DNA of 64,000 bases from contig NZ_CP085301.1 in NCBI RefSeq assembly GCF_020700235.1, positions 992,001 through 1,056,000 on the forward strand, in the 5' to 3' direction. The translations under genes and the position numbers were made by a program. A model generated the notes under the pieces. That model was not told the DNA's origin, searched no databases, and saw only the letters and a list, made by a program, of their open reading frames with translations. The stretch comes from Haladaptatus pallidirubidus (GTDB lineage: Archaea > Halobacteriota > Halobacteria > Halobacteriales > Haladaptataceae). This document shows positions 25,944 to 34,561 of the stretch, in pieces. How positions within the stretch are numbered: the stretch's first letter is position 1; the number at the start of each line of letters is the position of its first letter.

Positions 25944-27077
25944 TTACTCGTCTTCCTCGCCGAGCAGCCGTTCTACGAGCGTTTCGGGGTCGAATCGCTC
26001 GATGTCGTCGTACCCCTGCCCGGTTCCGAGGAAGAGAATCGGCTTCCCCGTCACGTGCGAGATGGAAATCGCGGCTCCGCCTTTCGAATCGGCATCCGCC
26101 TTCGTTAGGATGGAACCGTCGATTGCCGCGGCGTCGTTGAATTCCTTGGCGCGTTGCACCGCGTCCTGTCCAGCCACGGCTTCGTCCACGAAGAGAGTCA
26201 TGTCCGGCCCGACGACGCGTTCGATCTTCGCCAACTGATCCATCAACCCCTCACTGGTGTGCAGACGACCCGCCGTGTCGCCCAGCACCACGTCGATGTC
26301 GTGGGCGTCCGCGTACTCCACGGCGTCGTAGATGACCGCCGCGGGGTCGCCGCCCTGCTCGTGGGCGATGAGTTTCTTGTCGAGTGCGTCGGCGTGAACC
26401 TCGATTTGCTCGTTCGCACCCGCACGGTAGGTGTCACCGTTCGCCATCACGGACGAGTGACCGTGCTCTTCGAGATACTTCGACATCTTCGCGATACTGG
26501 TCGTTTTCCCGACGCCGTTGACGCCGGTAAAGATGATGACGAGTGGTTTGTCGGCCTCGGCGACTCGCCGGTCGAAATCGAACTGGCCGACGTTGATGAC
26601 CGACAGCAAGGAGTCGCGAAGCGCCTGCTCGACCACGTCACCCGTTTCGGCGCTGAACTTCCGCGTCGCGCCGACGAGGTCGTTTCGGATGCCTTTGAGC
26701 ATCTCCTCCGCGACGCTCATCTCCACGTCGCTTTCGAGGAGCGCCATCTCCAACTCCCAGAGGGGGTCTTCGACGTCCTGCTCCTCGATGATGATTTCAC
26801 CGCGAGCGAACGATTTCGCTTTCTGTGTGAAGCCGCCACCGCCGTTGTTCGACTCCCTAGGTTCGGACTCCGCGTCCGAGTCCGTTTCTGTTTCCGAATC
26901 GGATTCTGCATTCGACTCGGCGGTTTCTGTTTCGGCTTCCGTTTCCTCGACGGGTTCCGTTTCTCGAACTGCGTCTTCCTCCTCGGCTTCGTCTGCGGCC
27001 TCCTCGGCCTTCTCCTCGGTCGTCTCTTCGACGTCCTTACGGAACCCGCTTAACTTATCCTTCAGACTGTCGAACAT
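25944..27077 (-). CDS. ftsY: Signal recognition particle receptor FtsY
   Basis: This 377-residue GTPase is the membrane-side SRP receptor. It has an acidic Glu/Ser-rich A domain (residues 10-85, EETTEEKAEEAADEAEEEDA), an N domain helix bundle, and a G domain with GVNGVGKTTSIAKMS (G1), GDTYRAGANEQ (the conserved insertion), DTAGRLHT (G3) and TKADADSKGG (G4). It pairs with SRP54 at 31488-32867 to dock ribosome-nascent-chain complexes. It lies 6 nt after pfdA on the same strand and probably shares its mRNA. The length is normal for haloarchaea. Confidence 0.97.
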   Translation of the reverse strand: MFDSLKDKLSGFRKDVEETTEEKAEEAADEAEEEDAVRETEPVEETEAETETAESNAESDSETETDSDAESEPRESNNGGGGFTQKAKSFARGEIIIEEQDVEDPLWELEMALLESDVEMSVAEEMLKGIRNDLVGATRKFSAETGDVVEQALRDSLLSVINVGQFDFDRRVAEADKPLVIIFTGVNGVGKTTSIAKMSKYLEEHGHSSVMANGDTYRAGANEQIEVHADALDKKLIAHEQGGDPAAVIYDAVEYADAHDIDVVLGDTAGRLHTSEGLMDQLAKIERVVGPDMTLFVDEAVAGQDAVQRAKEFNDAAAIDGSILTKADADSKGGAAISISHVTGKPILFLGTGQGYDDIERFDPETLVERLLGEEDE

Positions 27078-27083
27078 CGCCGG

Positions 27084-27542
27084 TTACTCGTCCTCGTCTT
27101 CCTGTTCCTGCATCTGCTGCATCTGCTGTTGCATCTGCTGTTGTTGCATCTGCTGGGCCTTCTGCTCCAACTGGTCGCTCTGGTCGTCAACCTCGGCGAT
27201 GTCTTCCTGCACGCTACTGATTTGCTCGTCGACAACGTCTTTTCTGCTTTTCAGCGACTCGATGGCACCGTTCTGGTCGCGCTCTGCGGCGTAGCCGCCA
27301 CCGAGTTCGACGACGACTTCGTCGATGTCTTCGACGCTGGCACGGATGTACGCGCCGCCGCCGAGCGGTACTTGAACGACCGACCCGGTGTCGAGCGTCT
27401 CGATTGCCTCGATGGCTTCGTCCATCTCGTCTTTCTCGTTACGCAAGTCTTCGACTTCGCCTTCCAATTCCTCCTTTTCGGCTTCCAACTGCTGAAGCTG
27501 TTGGGACAACTGCTGAAGTTCTTGATTTCCGCCGCCCATCAT
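27084..27542 (-). CDS. pfdA: Prefoldin subunit alpha
   Basis: This 152-residue protein has N- and C-terminal coiled coils (LQQLSQQLQQLEAEKEELEGEVEDL and VVDEQISSVQEDIAEVDDQSDQ) flanking a beta hairpin region (VVQVPLGGGAYIRASV). This is the prefoldin alpha layout. The C-terminus is an unusual Gln/Met tract (QQMQQQQMQQQMQQMQ). The alpha2-beta4 hexamer captures unfolded proteins and hands them to the thermosome. It starts with a double ATG (27542 and 27539). The pfdA-ftsY order is conserved in archaea. Confidence 0.92.
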   Translation of the reverse strand: MMGGGNQELQQLSQQLQQLEAEKEELEGEVEDLRNEKDEMDEAIEAIETLDTGSVVQVPLGGGAYIRASVEDIDEVVVELGGGYAAERDQNGAIESLKSRKDVVDEQISSVQEDIAEVDDQSDQLEQKAQQMQQQQMQQQMQQMQEQEDEDE

Positions 27543-27751
27543 CGCTCTTCACTCTCCGTTCCGCGAGTAATCGTGCTCATGCCCACACCTCCGTGAGCGA
27601 GCGGGAAGAATCTTCCTAACTCTAGCTCCCTGCCAGTGGGTTTTTGTGCCACCGGGAGACGGTTCGGTTTGGTCGAAAAGAGATGTCACGCTCGTCCAAT
27701 TTTCGCTCGCTGGTTCGAGTCGATAAAATTTCCGAGACTTGGTTCCCAGCG

Positions 27752-28009
27752 CTACACTTCCGGCGGTTCGTCGCTCACCCCGAAACGAGAGTTACGAGGA
27801 GTGATACCGTGTTCCCACGCGGTCACTTGTTCGACTATCGCTCCGAGAGTTACCGGTTCGTCATGTTGCTTGAGATAGTAGAGCGCGTACCGCCGCCGCT
27901 GATTTCGAAGAATGTGAAATAGTTCGTCTCGCGAGAGTGTATCCCTGCTGTCCGCCTCTCTAACCGTCGTTTCGTTCTTTTGCTCTCCGCTTTTCGCGGG
28001 TTGTAACAC
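27752..28009 (-). CDS. DUF7344-like winged-helix protein, probably truncated (85 aa)
   Basis: From a GTG start at 28009 the protein reads through a winged-helix core: SRDELFHILRNQRRRYALYYLKQHDEPVTLGAIVEQVTAWE (quoted here in part only: SRDELFHILRNQ, RRYALYYLKQ). This matches the N-terminal half of the DUF7344 regulator family, which normally continues with a second conserved block after the AWE motif. Here it ends after about 20 unrelated residues with no continuation in either other frame. It sits alone between eif6 and pfdA and may be a remnant. A short functional form cannot be excluded. Confidence 0.6.
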   Translation of the reverse strand: MLQPAKSGEQKNETTVREADSRDTLSRDELFHILRNQRRRYALYYLKQHDEPVTLGAIVEQVTAWEHGITPRNSRFGVSDEPPEV

Positions 28010-28258
28010 TGTCTGGCTTATCTCGTGCTCTCCTCCCCCAACACGGGGGACGACGGAGAATACATGCTCGCCAGTGCTCTTATTGGTAGGGTATCTTTCA
28101 CAGAATTATCGGAGTAATACGACTATTTCTTCAGATCATTGTCGTCGGTGTAACTGTTGCAGACTGCGTCTGTGTCCCCCAGAAGCCCTTCACGCGATGA
28201 GAGCCGCCTGTGAGAACGGGACGAGGGGAGGGTCCGTCCCGGAGTGGAAAAATGGAAT

Positions 28259-28924
28259 TTAGTCGATGTAGCCCAGCGCATCCTCGATTCGGCCGAGTTC
28301 CGGCCCGGTGGTCTTCTGACCGACGACGTAGCCACCTGCGTTTGCGATGAGTCCCGACCCAACGAGCGGCCCACCGTAGTTGATGGTGCCGATGTCGGCA
28401 GGGACGCCGAGTACGTCCTCTATCGCGTCGAGTTCGTCGTCCGTCGCTTTGGGATGGCAGAGGACGCCCCTGTTCGTCGCCACTGCCGCGGTACCGACCG
28501 TCCGAACATCGGCAATCATGCCGCGTTCGACCGGGACGTCGAGACCGTCGGAAACGGCTTGGACCGCTTCGTGCGTGAGATCCGGATGGACGTACGCTCC
28601 GGTGTCGTTCGCGAGAACGACGTTTCCGGCGGCGTTGATGCGTCCCGGCAGTTCGGTGACGGGGACGTCCGTGGCCTCTTCGAGTTTCTCGCGCTCGCGG
28701 TCGGTCACGCGACTGCTGACGAGCAGACCGTTCTCGTTGCCCGCGATAAGCGCGCCGACGGTGGACGACCCGCCGAGGTTCGTCTCGATACTCTCAACTT
28801 CTAGCTCCGTGGTGAGAGATTCGACCAGTTCGTCGTCCAAATCGGGTCGAATCAGGAGGCACTCGTCAGTGGTTCGTGCGAACACACCAACGTACGACGA
28901 CCCATTAAACGCGGTACGAAACAC
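28259..28924 (-). CDS. eif6: Translation initiation factor aIF-6
   Basis: This 221-residue protein is a five-fold beta/alpha propeller (pentein). It has repeating units such as [38 protein letters not shown] and [17 protein letters not shown]. aIF-6 binds the large ribosomal subunit and prevents premature joining. The start is a GTG at 28924, 4 nt before the L31e stop on the same strand. It closes the L39e-L31e-aIF6 operon. The longer reading from 29077 would run over L31e and is not credible. Confidence 0.95.
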   Translation of the reverse strand: MFRTAFNGSSYVGVFARTTDECLLIRPDLDDELVESLTTELEVESIETNLGGSSTVGALIAGNENGLLVSSRVTDREREKLEEATDVPVTELPGRINAAGNVVLANDTGAYVHPDLTHEAVQAVSDGLDVPVERGMIADVRTVGTAAVATNRGVLCHPKATDDELDAIEDVLGVPADIGTINYGGPLVGSGLIANAGGYVVGQKTTGPELGRIEDALGYID

Positions 28925-28928
28925 CGCT

Positions 28929-29207
28929 CTACTCTTCGTACTCCGCTTCGACGACGGCTTCGCCCTCTTCGTCGAAGCGTGCCGCGTGAACGCGGATTTT
29001 TCGTGGCGGCTTCTTCTGGCCGCGCGACCAGATTGCCTCGTTGATGGAGGGGTCGAGACGCACGTCTTCCTCGTCAACCTTGAAATGTTTGGCGAGGTGT
29101 CCGCGCACCACTTTCATCGCCTTTCCGGCGCGTTTCTGCTTCGGTTCTGCTTTCACGTCTCGGAGCGGAACCGTGATGACTCGCTCCTCGAAATCACTTG
29201 CACTCAT
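28929..29207 (-). CDS. rpl31e: 50S ribosomal protein L31e
   Basis: This 92-residue protein begins [31 protein letters not shown] (given here in part: [10 protein letters not shown]) and contains [18 protein letters not shown] and [20 protein letters not shown], the family signature. It is a component of the large subunit near the exit tunnel. Its start overlaps the L39e stop by 1 nt (TAATG), which indicates translational coupling. The acidic C-terminus ([13 protein letters not shown]) is typical for haloarchaeal ribosomal proteins. Confidence 0.97.
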   Translation of the reverse strand: MSASDFEERVITVPLRDVKAEPKQKRAGKAMKVVRGHLAKHFKVDEEDVRLDPSINEAIWSRGQKKPPRKIRVHAARFDEEGEAVVEAEYEE

Positions 29208-29359
29208 TATTCGTCAGTGTCGCTACGCCGCCAGTTGCGGCGTTTTGGGTTTCGCATCACGTCTCGGTCGGTCTTCATGATGACCCACGCGGGGACGCGG
29301 CTATTCTGCTGTTCCAATTTGGAAAGCCGCTTCTTTTTGGCCTTCGACTTCTTGCCCAT
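29207..29359 (-). CDS. rpl39e: 50S ribosomal protein L39e
   Basis: This is a 50-residue, strongly basic protein starting [18 protein letters not shown], then [10 protein letters not shown] and [14 protein letters not shown], which is the complete L39e pattern. It lines the polypeptide exit tunnel. It leads the operon L39e-L31e-aIF6, overlapping L31e by 1 nt. It is easily missed because of its size. Confidence 0.96.
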   Translation of the reverse strand: MGKKSKAKKKRLSKLEQQNSRVPAWVIMKTDRDVMRNPKRRNWRRSDTDE

Positions 29360-29412
29360 AGTGGTTGCCACTTTTCCGCCGTAGCTTAAAATCTTGTTCC
29401 TTTCAAACGGGG

Positions 29413-29970
29413 TCAGAGTCGGAACGCGGCGACGGTCGAATACTCCGGGCCCTCATCGGTCAACTCGCTTTTCGTCAGCCGAATCGCCTCGACCTCCATC
29501 TCCCCGATTTCGGGTTTCAGTTCCCGCACGGTATCCTGAACGAGCTTCTTTCCGCCGGCGTGTTGCATTCGGGCGATGGTCATATGCGGGACGAAATCGT
29601 TGTCTTCGGGCTCGAATCCGAGGTCGTAGACGCGCGATTCGACGGCGTTGTGAAGCAGTCTCATTTCTTCCGCACCATCGTCCACGCCGACCCACACCAC
29701 GCTAATGTAATCGAGGCTCGGGAAGACGCCCAGTCCGCCGACCGTCGCGTCGAACGGGCCGAAATCGATGTCCGATTCGACCGCCGATTCGAGGGTGTTT
29801 TCGATAGCCGGAATGCGGTCTTCGTCCACATCGCCTAAAAATTTCAGCGTCACGTGCGCTTGTTGCGGGTCGGTAAACGTCAACCCGTCAGCGTCACGGA
29901 ATCGGTCTTGGACGCCCGCGACACTCTCCGCGAGGGAATTCGGCAGGTCGATACTCACGAACAGTCGCAT
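29413..29970 (-). CDS. thpR: RNA 2',3'-cyclic phosphodiesterase ThpR
   Basis: This 185-residue 2H-phosphoesterase has the two HxTx motifs, HVTL (H39, T41) and HMTI (H129, T131), spaced as in the LigT/ThpR family. The N-terminal RLFVSIDLP is also characteristic. The enzyme opens 2',3'-cyclic phosphate RNA ends to 2'-phosphates, and family members also join tRNA halves in vitro. It lies 53 nt upstream of L39e on the same strand with its own start ATG at 29970, divergent from the DnaJ-ferredoxin gene. Confidence 0.93.
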   Translation of the reverse strand: MRLFVSIDLPNSLAESVAGVQDRFRDADGLTFTDPQQAHVTLKFLGDVDEDRIPAIENTLESAVESDIDFGPFDATVGGLGVFPSLDYISVVWVGVDDGAEEMRLLHNAVESRVYDLGFEPEDNDFVPHMTIARMQHAGGKKLVQDTVRELKPEIGEMEVEAIRLTKSELTDEGPEYSTVAAFRL

Positions 29971-30085
29971 ATCGAATGCTTCGCCGTGAGACGGCTTGAA
30001 GATTGGTTTCGTCGAAACCGAATCGACCGCGGTCTCTCGCGCCGTCGGGGACAGGATTTATGCACTCGATTTCCTAACACTACGT

Positions 30086-30724
30086 GTGAAATCCCCGTTC
30101 GATATTTTAGGGATAGATGCGGATGCGGACGATGCGGAAATCGTCGCGGCGTACAGACAACGCGTGAAGGAAGCCCACCCCGACGTGGGTGGCACCGCGC
30201 GTGAGTTTCAGCGAATCAAGGCCGCATACGAACGAATTCAGGCCGGGTACGGAACCGAGGAGTACGACGAAGAGAGCGTGGAAGAACCGCCCGGACGGCA
30301 AAAGCCAGAAGTCGAGTTCCTCAACTACGAGATTCTCGACGATTACGGCTGGGAAATCGACGACGACGACTTGTTTCGGAAAGCTGCCGCGGTCGGACTC
30401 GACCCGGAAGATTACGGTCGGTTCCAAGTAGAATCTAACGAGTCGCTTCTGGAGGCCGCAGAGAACCGCGGATTCGAGTGGCCGTTCGCCTGCCGAGGCG
30501 GAGCGTGTGCGAACTGCGCGGTTGCGGTCGTGGGCGGAGAAACGGAAATGTTCTCGAACCACGTCCTCTCCTCTGAGATGACCGACCGCGGATTCCGACT
30601 GTCCTGCATCTGCGAACCGGCGACTGACGATATGCAGGTCATCTACAACGTCAAGCACCTGCCGGGCCTCGACGAACTCCGACTGCCGCCACAGCAGTTC
30701 GGGCAGGCTTCGTCCGACGATTGA
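30086..30724 (+). CDS. DnaJ-domain / [2Fe-2S] ferredoxin fusion protein
   Basis: This 212-residue protein starts at a GTG (VKSPFDILGIDA) and has an N-terminal J domain: helix I/II residues, HPD at 31-33, and a helix III RIKAAYERIQ. After an acidic linker, residues 85-200 are a plant-type ferredoxin with FACRGGACANCAVAVVGG (C136, C141, C144) and a late cysteine (SCICEP, C174/C176) binding a [2Fe-2S] cluster. The J domain would couple an Hsp70-type partner such as DnaK to an electron-transfer module. Assistance in FeS assembly is an attractive guess. The J-ferredoxin arrangement is known in haloarchaea; no partner is adjacent here. Confidence 0.85.
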   Translation: MKSPFDILGIDADADDAEIVAAYRQRVKEAHPDVGGTAREFQRIKAAYERIQAGYGTEEYDEESVEEPPGRQKPEVEFLNYEILDDYGWEIDDDDLFRKAAAVGLDPEDYGRFQVESNESLLEAAENRGFEWPFACRGGACANCAVAVVGGETEMFSNHVLSSEMTDRGFRLSCICEPATDDMQVIYNVKHLPGLDELRLPPQQFGQASSDD

Positions 30725-30752
30725 AGCTGAACCCCCTGATCTATTTTTCTGG

Positions 30753-31364
30753 TTACGACTCGCCGAGATGCTGATGTCGGCGAGAGAGATAGTATAGACA
30801 GAGTGCAATGGCGAGAAGCGGGAGTACCATCGACGCCGCCTCGCCCACGAATTTCGTCGCAAGCGACTGTTTTTCGGGGCCGTTGCTTCCACTAGCGCCG
30901 AGGAGTACAAGTGCCGTGCCGCCGTAGAAGTACGGATTCGGCGACCAATCGAGCGGGCTCGCACGAATCCCGCGGGCGTCGAGAAACAGAGCGATGCCGA
31001 GTACGGGAAAACCGAGCACGTAGATGAAACCGGTGATGGCGGCCAACGCCTGCGTGATTGGTGCGATTGCGGCCGGAATAAACGGAGAAAGTAGCGATGT
31101 GACGACCGTCAGAAACAGCCCCGCTATCGGATAAGCCGCGATATAGTACCACCATCGGGAACCGAATTTCGAAGCTTCGCTAAATTCCTCTTCGCTGTCG
31201 CCCGACTGTTCGACCGCTGACAGCGACATCGAATTGCAGCTATTGCAGGGCGGATTGTTCTTACGATGGACTTCTCCACAGTCGTCACACACCCACCGAA
31301 GGTCTACTTGCCTCTCGATTCGCTCAGTCTCGCCGGCGCCATCAACTCCGCGCTGTCCCGACAT
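30753..31364 (-). CDS. Zinc-ribbon membrane protein (203 aa)
   Basis: This 203-residue protein starts at 31364 (MSGQRGVDGAGETERI) and carries a zinc ribbon, CDDCGEVHRKNNPPCNSC (about residues 24-41). After a Glu/Ser-rich linker, four to five transmembrane helices follow (about 72-97, 105-130, 140-158, 160-195). Such proteins are common haloarchaeal membrane proteins of unknown role. It is divergent from srp54 with a 20-bp palindrome in the shared promoter region, so it may be regulated jointly. The upstream ATG at 31454 lies inside that region and is not credible. Confidence 0.75.
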   Translation of the reverse strand: MSGQRGVDGAGETERIERQVDLRWVCDDCGEVHRKNNPPCNSCNSMSLSAVEQSGDSEEEFSEASKFGSRWWYYIAAYPIAGLFLTVVTSLLSPFIPAAIAPITQALAAITGFIYVLGFPVLGIALFLDARGIRASPLDWSPNPYFYGGTALVLLGASGSNGPEKQSLATKFVGEAASMVLPLLAIALCLYYLSRRHQHLGES

Positions 31365-31379
31365 GGTTAAACTGACAAT

Positions 31380-31399
31380 ATACCGATATTTATCGGTAT
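31380..31399. promoter_or_regulatory. 20-bp perfect palindrome between zinc-ribbon gene and srp54
   Basis: ATACCGATATTTATCGGTAT has 9-bp arms and a 2-nt centre. It lies 16 nt before the minus-strand start codon (31364) and about 90 nt before the srp54 ATG. It overlaps a TATTTAT sequence that could be the TATA box of the minus gene. This position fits a repressor operator. Confidence 0.5.
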
Positions 31400-31453
31400 T
31401 TGTCTGAAATGAGTTGGCAGCCCGAATCGACCGAAAATCGACTAGAAAAAGCA

Positions 31454-31459
31454 TTTAAA
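31454..31459 (+). promoter_or_regulatory. TATA box of srp54
   Basis: TTTAAA lies 28 nt before the srp54 ATG at 31488, the distance expected for a short-leader or leaderless transcript. Confidence 0.5.
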
Positions 31460-31487
31460 CCGCCAGAAAACCAAACACTGCATAACA

Positions 31488-32867
31488 ATGGTGCTCGACA
31501 ATCTCGGTAGTTCTCTTCGCGGTTCCCTCGACACGCTAAGCGGGAAATCCCGCGTCGGAGAGGACGACATCGAGGAAATTGTAAAAGAGATTCAGCGCTC
31601 GCTCTTGCAGGCTGACGTGGACGTGAGCCTCGTGATGGAGCTTTCGGACTCCATCAAAACCCGAGCGTTGGAAGAAGAACCGCCGGGCGGGACGACAGCC
31701 CGTGATCACGTCCTCAGTATCGTCTACGAGGAACTCGTCTCTCTCGTCGGCGAAAGCACGGAAATCCCGCTCGAAAACCAGACCATTCTTCTCGCCGGTT
31801 TGCAGGGGTCGGGGAAGACGACTACCTCCGCGAAGATGGCGTGGTGGTTCTCGAAAAAAGGACTTCGTCCTGCGGTTATCCAGACGGACACGTTCCGCCC
31901 CGGTGCCTACGACCAAGCTAAAGAGATGTGCGCCCGGGCCGAGGTTGACTTCTACGGCAATCCCGACAACGACGACCCTGTGGACATTGCCCGGAAAGGT
32001 CTGGAGGAGACTGCCGACGCAGACATTCACATCGTGGACACCGCTGGTCGGCACGCGCTCGAAGACGACCTTATCGCCGAAATCGAGGAAATCGAGTCGG
32101 CGGTTGACCCCGACCGAAGCTTGCTCGTCCTCGACGCCGCAATCGGACAGGGCGCGAAAGACCAAGCCAAGCAGTTCGACGAATCCATCGGCATCAACGG
32201 CGTTGTCATCACGAAATTGGACGGTACCGCGAAGGGTGGTGGTGCGCTGACCGCCGTCAACGAAACCGACTCCTCGATTGCATTCCTCGGTTCCGGTGAG
32301 ACCGTACAAGACGTGGAGCGATTCGAACCGAACAGCTTCATCTCGCGCCTGCTCGGCATGGGCGACCTCGGCCAACTCACCGAGCGCGTCCAGCGGGCGA
32401 TGGAGGAAACGCAGGAGGAAGAAGAAGACTGGGACCCCGAAGACATGCTGAAGGGCCAGTTTACCCTCAAAGATATGCGTCACCAGATGAACGCGATGAA
32501 CAAGATGGGGCCGCTCGACCAAGTGATGGACATGATTCCGGGGATGGGAGGGGGCATCATGGACGAACTGCCGGACGACGCGATGGACGTGACGAAAGAC
32601 CGGATGCGCGCCTTCGAGGTCATCATGGATTCGATGACCGAAAACGAACTCGAAAATCCACGCTCCATCGGTGCGAGCCAAATCCGGCGTATCTCGCGCG
32701 GAAGTGGGAAGGACGAGGAGCGAATCCGCGAACTGCTCCAGCAACACAAGATGATGTCCCAGACGCTCAAACAGTTCCAAGGCATGGGACAGGGTGGCGA
32801 TATGGAGCGCATGATGAAGAAAATGCAGGGCGGCGGCGGTGGCGGCGGATTCGGGCCGTTCGGATAA
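31488..32867 (+). CDS. srp54: Signal recognition particle protein SRP54
   Basis: This 459-residue protein has an N domain (1-95), a G domain with [18 protein letters not shown] (G1), [20 protein letters not shown] (G3) and [12 protein letters not shown] (G4), and a methionine-rich M domain (about 300-440; [20 protein letters not shown]) that holds the signal sequence and 7S RNA. It captures emerging signal peptides and docks to FtsY (25944-27077). It has its own promoter, separate from the ftsY operon, a split commonly seen in haloarchaea. The C-terminus ends in a glycine tract ([12 protein letters not shown]), as in relatives. Confidence 0.97.
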   Translation: MVLDNLGSSLRGSLDTLSGKSRVGEDDIEEIVKEIQRSLLQADVDVSLVMELSDSIKTRALEEEPPGGTTARDHVLSIVYEELVSLVGESTEIPLENQTILLAGLQGSGKTTTSAKMAWWFSKKGLRPAVIQTDTFRPGAYDQAKEMCARAEVDFYGNPDNDDPVDIARKGLEETADADIHIVDTAGRHALEDDLIAEIEEIESAVDPDRSLLVLDAAIGQGAKDQAKQFDESIGINGVVITKLDGTAKGGGALTAVNETDSSIAFLGSGETVQDVERFEPNSFISRLLGMGDLGQLTERVQRAMEETQEEEEDWDPEDMLKGQFTLKDMRHQMNAMNKMGPLDQVMDMIPGMGGGIMDELPDDAMDVTKDRMRAFEVIMDSMTENELENPRSIGASQIRRISRGSGKDEERIRELLQQHKMMSQTLKQFQGMGQGGDMERMMKKMQGGGGGGGFGPFG

Positions 32868-33001
32868 GCGCGGATACCCAATTTCGACTTTGTCGTCGCT
32901 CGTCTACTCCGTTTGAGTGTGCTCATTCGACAAATCGTTCCAGACGACAGCAACCGCAACACACCGCTTTTTTGTTCTGTGCCCGCATCAACAGCAAATA
33001 G

Positions 33002-33586
33002 ATGTCCGTCCGGGAAGTCGCCATCGAGGCATACCGAGAGGCTCTCCCCGCGCTGGCCGCGAGCGTCGTCGGTGGCCTGTTCGCGGGCGTTGTCCTCGGC
33101 GGGATGCGCGCCGAACTCCGCGAAGTACAGGGCTTGTTGGTTCTCGTCCCCGCCCTGTTGGCTACCCGCGGGAACGTTTACGGGTCGCTCGGCGCGCGCC
33201 TTGCCTCCGGACTCCACCAAGGGCTCGTCGAACCGTCGTTCGTCCCGGACGACAGGCGGGTGTGGGCCGCCATCGTCGCTTCGCTGGCGAACGGAATCCT
33301 CGCCAGTCTGTTCGCGTCGGTGGTCGCGTTTTCCGTCCTCCGTCTGCTTTCCGACCCGGTTGCGCCCCTCCCTACCTTGGTTGCTATCGCACTCATCGCG
33401 GGCTCGCTATCGGGAATCGCGCTGACCGTTGCCGTCGTCATCGTCGTATTCGCGGGCTATCGTCGGGGACAAAATCCGGATACGCTCGTCGGGCCGCTGG
33501 TGACGACGACCGGCGACGTGTTCGGGATTTCGTTCCTCCTGCTCGCCGTTCGAATCGTCCTCGGACTCAATTTCGGGGGCGGGTAA
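33002..33586 (+). CDS. MgtE-type divalent cation transporter domain (first half)
   Basis: This 194-residue protein is only the membrane domain of the MgtE/SLC41A family. It has five hydrophobic helices and PALLATRGNVYGSLGARLASGLHQG near residue 50, the conserved NxxG-type segment of the ion path. There is no N-terminal cytosolic or CBS domain. The family moves Mg2+ or other divalent cations. The next gene starts at the nucleotide after its stop, so the pair is an operon and probably forms a heterodimer equivalent to one full transporter. Confidence 0.85.
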   Translation: MSVREVAIEAYREALPALAASVVGGLFAGVVLGGMRAELREVQGLLVLVPALLATRGNVYGSLGARLASGLHQGLVEPSFVPDDRRVWAAIVASLANGILASLFASVVAFSVLRLLSDPVAPLPTLVAIALIAGSLSGIALTVAVVIVVFAGYRRGQNPDTLVGPLVTTTGDVFGISFLLLAVRIVLGLNFGGG

Positions 33587-34144
33587 ATGCCGACACAATG
33601 GACAGTTCGCGCCATCATGCGAGCCATGCTTCCGGTTTTGCTCACGCTGACAATCGTGGAAATCGGCAGCGGTCTCGTCCTCGGGTCGTTCGAGAACACG
33701 CTCCTCCGCTATCCAACGCTTCTCGCACTCGTTCCGGTCACCATCGGCACCGCGGGCAACCTCGGGAGCATCCTCGCCGCGAGGCTTTCGACCGCGTTTC
33801 ACCTCGGGACGCTCTCGTTCGACCGAGGCGACGAATTGCTCGCCGGGAATGCGATTGCGACCGTCGCCCTCGCCGTCACCGTTTTTCCGGTCGTCGGAGT
33901 CGGCGCGTGGTCGCTGACGTGGCTCATCGGCGGCACCGAACTCAGTCTGCTGACCGTCGTCTTCATCTCGCTAATGAGTGGCATCGCACTGGCGTTCATC
34001 GCGGTGCTGGTTACGCTCGTCGCCACCTATGTCGCCTACCGATTCGAACTTGACCCGGACGACGTTGTCATTCCGGTGGTTACGAACGCCTGCGACGTGC
34101 TAGGCGTCATCGTGTTGTTCGTGGTCGTACAACTCGTAATCTGA
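33587..34144 (+). CDS. MgtE-type divalent cation transporter domain (second half)
   Basis: This 185-residue protein is a sister of its upstream neighbour. It has five hydrophobic helices and LVPVTIGTAGNLGSILAARLSTAFHLG as the matching conserved segment, and a final VTNACDVLGVIVLFVVVQL helix. Its ATG at 33587 follows the TAA of the first gene directly, so translation is probably coupled. Two separate half transporters are a known archaeal variant of MgtE-type carriers. Substrate is most likely Mg2+ but is not shown. Confidence 0.85.
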   Translation: MPTQWTVRAIMRAMLPVLLTLTIVEIGSGLVLGSFENTLLRYPTLLALVPVTIGTAGNLGSILAARLSTAFHLGTLSFDRGDELLAGNAIATVALAVTVFPVVGVGAWSLTWLIGGTELSLLTVVFISLMSGIALAFIAVLVTLVATYVAYRFELDPDDVVIPVVTNACDVLGVIVLFVVVQLVI

Positions 34145-34147
34145 AAA

Positions 34148-34561
34148 TTAGCTGTCGTCAGTAATCGGTTTCCCGTTCTTCGTCGGGGGCGCGACGTAGT
34201 CGATGAACTCCTCGACCGTCGGGTCGTTTACTCTAATTCGGACGTGAATGTCGCCGAGTTCGTCGGGATTGCCGACCGCGAAGTTGATAACACCCTGAAA
34301 CGCGGCCTGCTTTTTCAGCGAGAATGAGAGCGCGTTTCCTTCTTGTCCGCCGAAAAACTCCCCTCGAGCGGTGTCGAGAATTTCCTGTCGGTGGAGCGCT
34401 TCCGAAAACTCCTCGACGCTGTGGGCCTTCGCGATGAGTTCGCCGTGGCCGGATTCTACCTCCGCGCCGGGGAAGACGTTCTCGATTGCGTCCGCGACTC
34501 GCGCTTCGATTTCGGTGTCCTGTACCGGTGCCGTAATCTGAATATCGACGCTGTAAATCAT
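34148..34561 (-). CDS. UPF0201-family protein
   Basis: This 137-residue protein starts MIYSVDIQITAPVQDTEIE and contains ADAIENVFPGAEVE and KKQAAFQGVINFAV, the archaeal UPF0201 pattern (an alpha/beta sandwich resembling RNA-binding folds). Function is unknown. Its ATG overlaps the stop of the UPF0200 gene by 4 nt (ATGA), so the two are translated together. The UPF0200-UPF0201 pairing is conserved in archaea, which suggests a joint task. Confidence 0.9.
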   Translation of the reverse strand: MIYSVDIQITAPVQDTEIEARVADAIENVFPGAEVESGHGELIAKAHSVEEFSEALHRQEILDTARGEFFGGQEGNALSFSLKKQAAFQGVINFAVGNPDELGDIHVRIRVNDPTVEEFIDYVAPPTKNGKPITDDS

